A DNA stretch of 64,000 nt from Sarcocystis neurona (taxonomy: Eukaryota > Apicomplexa > Conoidasida > Eucoccidiorida > Sarcocystidae), in assembly GCA_000727475.1 (NCBI GenBank), contig KL647309.1, forward strand, positions 1,619,820 through 1,683,819, written 5' to 3'. The notes beneath the pieces were generated by a model. It worked only from the letters and a program-made list of their open reading frames with translations. It had not been told where the DNA came from and searched no databases. Both the position numbers and the translations under genes were made by a program. Position 1 is the first letter of the stretch, and the number at the start of each line of letters is the position of its first letter. Below are positions 48,101-61,000 of this stretch, piece by piece.

Positions 48101-51100
48101 CACAGAGGCAGCAGCAGCAGCAGCACAGCAACAGCAGCACAACAGCAGCAGCAGTAGCGCAGGAACAACAGCGGCAGCAGTCCACCACCAGTAGCAGCAG
48201 CGTAGGAATAGCAGTCCAGCAACAGCAGCAGCAGCACAGCAACAGCAGCAGTATTCAGAGGCAGCAGCAGCAGCAGCACAGCAACAGCAGCAGCAGCACA
48301 GCAACAGCAGCAGCAGCACAACAACAGCAGCAGCAGCACAACAACAGCAGCAGTATCACAGAGGCAGCAACAGCACAGCTACAGCAGCAGCTCAACAACA
48401 GCAGCGACAGCAGGAGCAAGACAGCCCAGCAGCAGCAGCACAACAGCAGCAGTATCACAGAGGCAGCAACAGCACAGCGACGGCAGCAGTGTCACGGAGG
48501 TAGCAACAGCAGCAGCACAGCAACAGCAGTAGTATCACAGAGGCAGCAACAGCAGCAGCAGCCGCCGCAACGCAAGAGCAACAGTACACCAGCAGCAGCA
48601 GCAGCAACAGCAGCAGCACAGCAACGGCAGTACACCAACGGCAGCAGCAGCAGCACAGCAACAGCAGTACACCAACGGCAGCAGCAGCAGCCGCAGCAAC
48701 GCAACAGCAGCAGCAGCAGACCATCAACAATAGCAGCGCAGGAACAGCAACAGCAGCAGTCCCGCAACAGCAGCACCACAGCAAGTGCAGGCACAACAGC
48801 ACAGCAACAGCGGCAGCGCACCTCTCCCGAAGCAGTCCCGCAAAAGGAGCCTCCGGGTGCAGAAAAAGAAGCAGCAGCGGGCACGAAGAGCAGCAGCAGC
48901 AGAGAGCTGACCAGTTAGTATTTGATAGAAATCTTCTTCAGTGAGTGGCTTTAAGTCGCACCGCACCGGCAGACGACCCTGTGGAGACCAAAGAAGAGAG
49001 AAAACAGAGAGAAGAGCAGACGGGGAAGAATCCCAGTCCTATTTCTATACATACATCACAATGTCTAACAGGAGTCGCAGGAGCCACACGTATATATTTC
49101 AAGTTACCTAAGAGTCGTACTTCAGCAAGAATTACGAGGAGTGACTCGCAGACGGACGCATGCACATGCAAATATATCTATATATATATGTATGCATAGA
49201 TGCCCACACGCATGTATACCTGTGTATACATATGTAAGGCGTACACATATAAGAATGTGCGACAGCAGCCACACATGTATATCTTATCTACCAGTTGTAC
49301 TTCAGTAAAAATTACCCAAAGCGGCTTAAAGACGGTCGCGTGCACATACAAATATATATATATATATGTAGATGGACACAGTCATCTATATTTACGTATC
49401 TAGTTACATACTTGTATGAAGGAAAACGTTCACGCCTGTTTGTGACCGGAATTTGTTCTACAAGACGCACGTACTTCCTCTGACATTGACAGACGCAGGC
49501 AGACGTAGAAGGGGACACAATTTAGCAGCCGGGTGGTCGCTTCTCAGTATTTTCGCGTGGACCTTCTTTGCCTGGTACATGTCCGAAGGCTCGAGCATCT
49601 TATGTGAAAATACATACACACATATAAGACAGACGCAGACGGAGAGAAGGACAGAGCGGGAGGGCAGTCCAGATATGAGGGAAGATATAATTTTGCATGC
49701 CCAAGTCGTCCAGGTGGCCGACCCATACACACAGGTACTCCCGCATTCAATATATATACATACGTAGAGAGATATTGATAGGTACACACATATACATGTA
49801 TATACAGATGTGTATATGGAGATGAATAAACAGATATGAATAGACAGAACTTTGCACGTGGTTGGTGGCTGTCCACAAGATCTCTTTGCTGTCACCTGCA
49901 AGTTGCTTATCAACTGTTAGCCAGAAGCTAGGAATATTATATGCATACACACGTATGTACACACATATATATATATATATGTATACACACATACATATAT
50001 AGAGAGATAGATATAGAGAGATAGATACATGAATAGACAGATATACGACTGCGTTGCATTCATACATATATATATATATATATATGTATCCATATATGGA
50101 TATCTAGCTATATCCATCTGTATATATATGTATGCTTGCGTAGTAGCGGTTTAGGCGGGGGACCAGGTGCACAGGGGGGTGTAAATTCTTTGTACTCATG
50201 GGGGTGAGGAGACTCGCGTATATCGCAATCCCCTCTCCTGCAGATGGACGAACAGACGAAAGACTCGCAGAAACGCATGCAATCACATATATATATATTC
50301 CTAGACATGTGCAGAGAGAGGGGGAGAAAAGCAGCAGAGGTGGCTCACCGCACGGGTTTCTTAAACGATGGAAAGTAGGCGAGATTGCCTCAGGCGTCTT
50401 TCTGTGAAGCGAAGCAAAGTAGACACCGCTGTATGAGGCGGGGGACAGTCCTATACGCGTGTCTAGACACAGACACAGACGCACGTGTGTGTGCGTGTGC
50501 GTCGAGGAGAAGGTGACGCCGCTCGGTGAAACGCAGGAAGTCGCACGGCAAGGCAACACACGTCGACTCAACTCTTCCGCTTTAAAAAAAAGAAAGAAAT
50601 GAGACACGTGTGTGTACATATGTGTGTCTATATGTATGTGCATGAATATGTATATATATATGTGCATGTATGTGTGTATGTAGGTACATACGTACGTATT
50701 CATGTATGTATGACCCTATGTGCATATATGTATATGTATGTATATGTATGCGTGTGTGTGTATGTATGTGTATGTATATGTATGTATATGTATGTATATG
50801 TATGTATATATGTATGTACATGTGTATGTATATGTATGCAGATGTATGTAGATGTATGTAGATGTATGTATGTATGTATGCATGTATGTATGTATGTATG
50901 TATGCGTATGTATATGTATGTATATATATGTAGATGTATGTATATGTATGTATGTATGTACATGTGTATGTATATGTATGCAGATGTATGTATGTATACG
51001 TATGTATACGTATGTATATGTATGTATATGTGTGTATATGTATGTAGATGTATGTATACGTATGTATGTATGTATGTAGATGTATTTATGTATGTATGCA

Positions 51101-51968
51101 TGTATGTATGTATGTATGCGTATGTATATGTATGTATAGATATGTAGATGTATGTATGTATGTATGCATGTATGTATGTATGTATGCATGTATGTATGTA
51201 TGTATGCGTATGTATATGTATGTATAGATATGTAGATGTATGTATGTGTATGTATGTATGTATACGTATGTATACGTATGTATATGTATGTCTATGTGTG
51301 TATATGTATGTATATGTATGTGTATACATGTAATATATATGTGTGTGTACGTACTATGTATGCATGTATGTGTATGTATTTGTATGTATATGTATGTATA
51401 TGCATGTATACGTCTGTAGATGTATATATGTACATGTATGCGTGTATGTAGGTACATATGTGTGTATGTATTTTATGTATATATGTATGTATGTACGTAC
51501 TTACGTGTACGCGTGTGTATGCATATGTATGTACATGTATGTATATCCATGTATATGTATGGATATGTATGTATATCTATGTATGCCCATGTGTATTTAT
51601 GTATATGTATGTGTACATATGTATATGTATGGATATGTATGTGACGCGGCCGTGAAGCAGCAGCAGCAGACTCCACGCAGGGAGGACGCACCTGCAGCTC
51701 TGGGATGATGTCCGACGGTTTGCAAGCGAGAAACGACCCTGCAATCATTGCAGCAGTAAAGGCAGCAGCAGAGGAATATCCAAACCCCTCATCACATATA
51801 TATACACATATGTGTATATGGACGCAGCGCGCTTTCGTCCTCTATCTCGCCCTATCTCTCCCTCTGTAAATACACCCATATATATACATACATATATACA
51901 CACACACATGTATGTATGTAAACGCAGCGCTCCTTTCTCTCTATTCTTCGCTTTGCATACATACATAT

Positions 51969-52007
<39 letters not shown>

Positions 52008-55000
52008 GCATTCTCTCTTACTCTCTCTCTGTACATATATATATATATATTCACAGTTACATACGTGTATAAATGCAGGGTTGTCCCTGTCTCTCTCTGC
52101 CCCTGTACCGATGCGTATATATATATATATATAAAAGCGGGTCGCTCTCTTTCGTCCTCTCTCTGCCTCTGTATATACACATACATATATAACGTATATC
52201 TATATATGTTTACATAAAAGGGCAGCTTTCTATCTCTATCTCTCTGTGGCTCCCTGTATATATGTCTAGAAACGCTGCGCTCTATATTCCTCCACCTCAT
52301 CTTCTGTCTACACATATATATATACGTGTCGCTGCCTTTCTCTTTTTCTTTCTCTCTCTCTATATATAAGGTATATAAACGCAGCACACGCTTTTCCCCT
52401 ATCCCGCTCTATCTCTCCGTCTGTATATACATATATATATATATATAGCACATATGTGTATAGACGCAGCGCGTTTTTCTATCTGAGTCTCTGTTCGTTT
52501 GTATCGATATATATATGAAGAGAATGACAGAGGGAGACGCAATACCCTCCTTTTCTCTCTCCCTGTCTCTGTAGAAGTGTGCATGCACGATCACACGTGT
52601 TTAAACGCGGGGCCCCTTCTCTCTCTCCCTGTGTGCCTACGTACAAACATATACATACATATGTATATAGACACAGGACTCTTTCTGTATATATAGGCAT
52701 GTGTATAGACGCAGGACTCTCTCTCTTTCTCTCTCTCTCTATATATATATGTGTATAGAAACAGGATTCCCTCTCTCTATATATATATATATGTGTATAG
52801 AAACAGGATTCTCTCTCTCTCTCTATATATATATATAAATATATATATGTATATATATGTATATAGGCGCAGGACTCTCTCTGCATATATATATATATAT
52901 ACATATGTGTATAGACACAGGACTCTCTCTGTATATATGTACGTGTATAGACACAGGACTCTCTTTCTCTGTATATATATATACATGTATGTATATATAT
53001 ATATGTATATAGACGCAGGACTCTCTCTGTATATATATATATATACGTGTGTAGATACAGGACTCCCTCTCTTTCTCTGTATACATGTATATATATATAT
53101 ATATATGTATATGTGTATAGACACAGGACTGTCTCTCTTTCTGTGTATAGATACATATGTCTATGCGTGTAGAGGAGATGCAGCGGTCCTGTTTTCCTTA
53201 TCTTTTCTCCGCCTCCTCGCGTTCTGTGTCAGTCACCCCCATGCATGCATCTCTGTATACACACCTATATATACCTATATATACCTACGTACACCTATAT
53301 ACACCTATATATACCTATATACACCTATATATACCTATATACACCTATGTATACCTATATACACCTATGTATACCTATATACAGCTATGTACGGCTATAT
53401 ACAACTATATACAGCTATATACACCTATGTATACCTATATACAGCTATGTACGGCTATCTCTTTCTGTCCTTTCCTTCCATCCCTCTCGCTCTCCTCTTC
53501 CTTCATCCTTCACATGCACACATGTGTAAATCCTCTGGTACATGCACAGCAGCTGCGTGTGTGTACCCCAACAAAAAGTCCCCAAGAATGAAACCCCACA
53601 CACAGACAGACACACATGTAATTTCTCCTTGGGACGGAAGGAGGCGCTTTGCCAGGAGTGCCACAGAAATATATTCCTACAGAAACGCACTGCTACATAT
53701 ATATATGTATATGTTGAGGAAGATTCACCCTGCACACGTATACGAGTCTACACATTTCTACATATATGTACGGAGAGAGAGAGAGAAGAACTTCCAGGGC
53801 ACGCACATATAAATATCTATATATACAAATACATTTACATATATGCTGAGGAGTTCTCAGGTGGCGCCCATACAAATATTCATACATATAAATATATATA
53901 TACATATTAGGGAATTCTCAAGCTTCGTACATATATATATATATATTGAAGAACATCCAGGTTATTACACACATATAAATATCTATACATATAAACATAC
54001 ATATATGTATACATACTGAGGAATTCTCATGTTCAATACACACAAATATCTCCATCTCTCTACAAATATAGATAGATATGAGTTCTCAGGCTACACACCA
54101 GTAAATGTCTCCACATATATATATGTATATGTGTATATGTACATTTTGAGGAATTCTCAGGCTGCTGCCCTTCTGTGATATACCGTATCACCAGCAAGAA
54201 AGAAAGCGAATACCGTTGTCCCTCATTTCCCTACACATTCGTATCTTATGTATATGTAAATGTCCCCAGGTACGTGTAAATTCAATAAAATACGTGTCCA
54301 TCCATATATTTGTGTACCGATTAGATTCTAACGAAGCAAACACGTTGACTAACATACGCATAAATATATATATATATAGATAGGGATATATTGAGGAATC
54401 TTCAGACTACTGTCCTTCTGAGATATGCGGCATTCTCGAAGAAAAAGTAGCGGTGTTGTTCACGAAGAAAGGGGCAATTTGACCTGCGCTGTGTCAAGAT
54501 GTGCAGCAACTTCGTTTCAAAAGAAATTTCCCTGCTGCTACACACGACCAACCCAGCCGAAGGACCCCACGGACAGCCACATGCCGCGTCCTCCCCAACA
54601 GAAAAGTAGACACGCAGAGACAGAGACAGGGAGACAGCAAGCGAGACAGGGAGACAGCAAGCGAGACAGGGAGACAGCAAGCGAGACAGGGAGACGGGGA
54701 GAGAGACGCCACTGAGACGGAGACGGGAAGAGAAGCGAAGAAGCGGAGACCTCCGACCTCCTTCGACGGGGAGACACGGAGAGACGCGAGTTGAACAGGA
54801 ACAGAGACGGAGACGGGGAGACACAAACGCGAGGAGACGGAAGTTCGGGCAACGCGTCTCTTCCCCCCGTCCTTCCGACTTCCGCGGTTTCCTTCCAGCG
54901 TTCCTCTGCCCTTTTCTTCTGACATTTATCCCTTCCCCTTCGCTTTTGCTGTTTCTCACCTGAAGCCATGAAGAGAATGTGTTCGGTGTGGACCCACCCC

Positions 55001-58000
55001 ACACACGTCTCTACAGTGGCGCCCTCCATGAGCGTCAGCAGTTCGCGCTGCACGCCGAGTTTCTTCGAGCGAAATGCCGAAGACGCGGTATTTTCTGAGA
55101 GGAGAGAACGCAGCAGCAGAGAGAAGAGTCACTTCTTCGGATATTCACGGCGACGCGCAGCGGGGAGCGACGGGACCAGCAGGCACCACGCAGAAAGGCA
55201 GGTATCACACAGCAGTCGCACACCTGCTGCCTTTGCTGCGGAAGCAGCAGGAGGAGGCACACACAGACATATACACACATATATATGCGAGAATTGTCTG
55301 TATGGTAGAAGTGTCTAGACACGCACACATATATATATACGTAAAAACTATATAGCGTGTGTGTGTGTGTGTGAGTATGGAGCCAAGACGCTGGTCATTT
55401 TATGTGCGAGGCATGGCGCGGACGTCTGTCCGAGTCGATAAATATTCATATTTACCCATCCATCATTACATATATATGTCACGGCCACCAATTCAAACAT
55501 ACGTGGGTCTAAGCATGTTGTGTCTATCTTCAGGTGGATATCTGCAGCACTAGACGTATATACACGTATACAGAAATATACATGTAAACATTGTACATAT
55601 ATATATACGAACGTACAGTGAAAATGATATATATATATGTAGATAGATAGATATTCTGTACATTTATATATATATTGTACGTAGGTGTGTCTATCTATGC
55701 ATGTCTGTCTGTGTGTCTCTATGTCTGTCTGTATATACATATATATGTATATATGTGTGTATGTACATATGTATATATGTATATACGTATATATGTATAT
55801 GTACATATGTATATATGTATATACGTATATATGTATATATGTATACACGTATGTATGTCTGTATATATATATATGCGCAGCAAAACATGTAGAGAGAAGG
55901 AGAGGAAAGTGAATTTTCCGACGAGAAGAGGAAACTTCACACATAGACGGATGTATTTTGATGAAGACATGCAACACCCACAAACAGGTCCACAAGTTTG
56001 TATAGCTGCAAGTCTGGCGTTGCTTTTTTTTGATCTTCTGCGGCCGCAGATAATATCTACAGCAGTTTCAGGTGGGCGCGAATGTGTGCGAGGGGGGGCC
56101 ATCGACAGCAGCAACGAGACGAGGAAACGGAGAGCCGAAACCGAAGAAGCAGCAGCTCGTCGTCCCGAGTCGACTACCGGCAGAAGGCCTCTCCGTGCGT
56201 ATGTGTTGCCATGGTTATTTGATATATATGTATGTAACTTCTGATATACATGTATATATGAATATATAGTTTCATCCACCTGCTGCACATACATATATAT
56301 ATCTTTATCACTATATATCTCTCTCTCTTTACACCTATCTGCTACACATGTATATTTCTTTTCTTCTATATGTGTCCCTCTCTATCTCTTAACATCTATC
56401 TGCTCCACATATATATATATGGATCTGTTCTACTATATCTGTAGTATAATGCTCATCTATAGACAATTTCTACTACTCCTCTCTTTTCTCTTTGAATCGA
56501 TCTGTTACACACACATCTATTGTACACGTATCTTTCAGTTATATCTTTATCTTTCTAGTTGTACATCTGTCTGGTATATTTACTTCCTATACATCTTTCT
56601 CCCGTCTCCGTCTCCGTCTCCGTCTCTCTATTGGCATCTCGTACTTCCTACGCAGACACAGAGAGACGCGTAGTAGCTGCACACGAAGATCGGGAAGCAA
56701 AAGAGACAGCGAAGAAGAATACGCAGAGAGCGTAGAAGAAAAAGAAGAAAAGAGCATTTTGAGGGGGGGCCAAGAAGAATAGAGAAGAGAAGGAACAGGG
56801 AAAGTTGGCACCTCCTGCGCGGTCTTCGACAAGTTTGTCAAATTCGTCAAGAAAAATGATCCCCTTCGTTTCCGCAGCTTCCCTTGCCCTCTCGCGCACT
56901 TCTTCTGTGTCCGTCTGCAGCAGGAACAGCAATAGCAGCAGCAGCAACAGCAGCAGCAGCAACAGCAGCAGCAGCAACAGCAGCAGCACGACGGTCATCG
57001 CATGAAACAGGAAGAAGACGAGAACGGAGGATGTAAAACAAAGCGAAGGCGGCGGGGCGGGGGGGAGGGAAGGTCGAATTTCTCTTCATACCAACAGACT
57101 TCACTCCGCAGACGCAGACACGAGACACGGGCACACGCGTACATGTGTGTCTAGTTAGACACATCCCCATACATATACACACACACATTTATATACATAC
57201 ATATCTGCGTGCGTCCCCACACATATATATGCGCTCTACAAGCTTAGGGAGTAAAAACATATGCACACCCATACACATACATGTGTACATATATATAGAT
57301 ATATATATAGATAGAGACACATAGATAGATAGATATACACGCATACGTACGCACATCTGTCAGTATATATATATGTAGAATGAACATACATAGGGATTCA
57401 TGTGCTCTTCAAGAATAACGAGTTCAAATATACATACACACATCCATATGTACGTATATGTACACATATATGTATATGCGTGTGGGCTGTACAAGCGTAG
57501 GTTTAAGAATATAAAGAATGACACAGGCGAGTTTAGGTGGCCTTGTTGTACACAAAAGAAGAGTCTACATATATATACATTCAAAGAAAAAGAGAGAAGC
57601 AGATAGAGAGACAGAAAGACGCGCACACAAAGAAATCCCCACACATATATATACGTATGTTGCCATGCACAGATTACAAACCAAATACACGTACTCCTAT
57701 ATATATATGTCATATTTCCTTTTACATAACTAAGACCAGAAATATGTGTACTGCTGTCCCTCTCTTTTTGTCCCTGTCGCTTTGTCCCTATCCTTCTCTG
57801 TGTGTCTCTATCTGTATATATATGTATTGATTTATAGGTGCTGCTCTCCTCTCTTTCTGTATGTGTATCGATTCATATATATATGCAAATACATACATAA
57901 AAGTTCCCTATTCCCTACGCCTGTGTCTGTCCTCCTCCGTAGACGTGCCACGCTTTGCGAAAGGGAAGAGGGCTGCGCAGCTCTCTTCGAAGGCGTGCGC

Positions 58001-61000
58001 ATATGCACTCCGGTTCTCTTCCCTGCTGCTTTTCTTTTTTTTGTCTTTCTTCTCCTGTTTTTCTCCCTTTCTTCAAAGTTGTATATGCGAAGGCAGACTC
58101 CTCCACACATATATATAAATGTATATATATGTATATCTCTACGTGTGTGTGGGACTCACTCGGTATACGTACACAAAGAGAACAAATTATATGCACCATC
58201 TTCTTCCTGTGTAAACATTCATATAGAGAGAGAAAGACAGACGTAATATACGTATATAGAGATAGAGAGGTAGATAGGTAGATAAAAAAAAGTGCCTAGC
58301 TTCTCACGTATATATACACGTAAACACCTCGTTCGTTAGCTGTATATGCATGTAACTCTCTCACTAGATATATGCATGTACACATATACATATATATATA
58401 TATATGTACATATACATACATATACTGCATATATATATGCACATGTATATATTTGTCTCTGTCTATATACATTCCTGTCCCTCTCTGTTTCTCTCTCTCG
58501 TTTCCTCTTCTCCTTTCTCTTTGTCTATACATATATATATATATATATATATGTCTCCATCTTTTATGGTTCAGATAGACATACATGCAGACGTGTAAAC
58601 ACGAACACCCGCCCGTGGCTGACCCTCTCGCCTAAGGAGAAGCAAAACCCGTTGGTGCAGTGCTACGTTACTTATAGATGCTGCTGCGCGGCTGCGTCTT
58701 CTGAGCTGCTTCTCTATCTTCTCCCGTTCCGCTACCATATGTTTGTTGGTCCTGGTGCTCCTGCTCCTCCGGCTGCTGCTTCTGCTGCTGCTGCTGTTTC
58801 TGCTGTTTCTGCTGTTTCTGCTGTTTCTCCTCCTGCTGCTGCTGTCTCTGCTCCTGTTGCTCCTGCTGCTGCTGTTTCTGCTCCCCTGCTGTCTCTGCTG
58901 CTGCTATCTCTGCTCTCTATCCTCCTGCGGCTGTTGTTTCTGCCGTTCCTCCTCCTGCTGCTGCTGTTTCTGCTGTTTCCCCTCCCGCTGCTGTTTCTGC
59001 TGCTGCTGTTCCTGCTGTTTCTGCTGCGTCTCTGTCGACACGCCGCCCCTGGCCACCTGTTGCTTCTGCGGTGTCACGTTCGGCACTGCTGTTGCTGCTG
59101 CTGTGCTGCTGCTGATCCTACTCCGATGATGTTGCTGCTGCTGTCCGTGGTGACATATGCCGCTCCTGCTGGCGCTGCTGTGCTGCTGCTGTTCCTGTTG
59201 CCGTGGCAGTTGGCTGCTGCTGTTTATGCTGCCGCGGTTTGCCGTCGCTGTTGCAGTTTGATGCTGCAGCTGCTGTTGTGCTACTGCAATCGGCTGCTGC
59301 TGCTGTTGCCATCTGCGAATTTGCTGCTGCTAATGGTATGCCGGAAATTTACCATTTCACTTGCGAAGTGGTCGGTAATAGCGGCCACGGCCTTCTTCAC
59401 GCTGTAAGCAAAAAGAATCAGGGGCAGCAGCAGCAACAGCAGCAGCAATAGGAGCAGCAGCGACAACACTAAAAGCAATGGCAGCAGCAACAGCGGCATC
59501 AGCAACAGCAGCAGGAACAGCAGCAGCAATAGGAGCAGCAGCGACATCAGTACGAGCAACGGCAGCAGCAACAGCGGCTTCAGCAACAGCCGTCTCAGCA
59601 ACAGCAGCAGTAAGACGGCCACTGAGGAGTCGCCGCAGAAGAACAATAGTGAACGTGGTACGTACGTGGGATCATTTTCTCTCTCCCTCTCTTTACGTAT
59701 ATATTTAGTATCTCTAGAGAAGCACAGAGAGACGCGGTAGAGGCAACTATACACATATATAAGTATATATATAGAGAGAGATAGATATATATATATATAC
59801 ATACACACATTTTCATATATGTATATATATATTCTCGTGTACAGTCATACGCATTGATGCATATTATATATATTTGTACATATATATGCATGCATATTTG
59901 AATACATATATATATAAATAGACACATGAATAAGGGCATATATATACAAGCTAATATATGTATAGCCTCTACACATATGTATACATATATGCACGTATAC
60001 CTATACATATATTTATACATATGTATAGATAGATAGACACATAACTAAGTCCATATATATACAAGCTAATACATAATTTCTACACAAATGTATACATAGA
60101 TGCACATGTATACCTGAAAACGTAGAAACAAATCTCTATCTCTATATCTCTCTATATACGGATGAATACCTCCTCCACAGAAACACAAGTACGTGTATGT
60201 TTGTACTTACGTATGATACCTTCTAGAGAAATGGATGTACTAAGACATATGCACCTATTATTTATGAGTACTTACACACATGCATACAATTATATATATG
60301 TACATTTAATATAGACATATATAAATATACGGAGACAGTCGTGTAGGAACCAACTGTTCTCCAGGTACTCAAAATCTCTACGTTCACGCAGACGTATGTA
60401 TACATATGTGTACACACATATATATACCTGCGTATACGTATGTGTAAACAATATACCGATGCATACATATATATATACCGTAATACACCTCCGTGTAAAT
60501 TCTTGTGTATACGAATATGAAGAGGCGTGGGGGTTTCTAGATTTGTATGTACGCATGCACAGAAATAAGTTCTGTCGACTCCTACAAATGTATGCGCATG
60601 CGCAGCAGCTTTGACACGTGTACGGGTGTATATACACGCATAGAGGGAGAGCAAAAAGTTCTCTTTTCCTTTCTATCCCTTTCTCCGTTTCTATTTTTCC
60701 TTTCCCCTTTCTGTTTCTCTTTTGCTTTCTGTCTCTCTTCTCTTCACTTTTATCCTGCAGGCCTCCATACGTATCGATACAAACAAGTAGCTACATACAG
60801 ATACATATATATACGGAGGTGTATATGTACACACGTGTAGAGATATGTATTTATATATATATGTATGTATGTGGGGCATTTTTGACTTTTGTTGAAGGCT
60901 CACGTGAGTTTCTTTTGCTGCTGTCCGTCGTGATTTGTTGGGGTTGCTGCTGCTGGGGAGCCGAAGAACGGAGGAAGAGGAAGCGAGAAGGCGACGCCCT

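Noticed and set aside
47938..48905. Leu/Cys/Ala-rich - strand frames and Gln/Ser/Ala-rich + frames
   Set aside because: The interval is an hslU intron between two secure exons; openness comes from the CAG/CTG array.
50600..51645. Tyr/Met/Val/Cys-rich and His/Thr/Ile-rich frames of up to 209 codons
   Set aside because: Pure products of the (TATG)n array.
52479..53812. Frames of 225 and 353 codons over the minisatellite and 10-bp array
   Set aside because: They consist of translated repeat units (YIYIY, SLSLS, TPIYTYI) and lie in an hslU intron.
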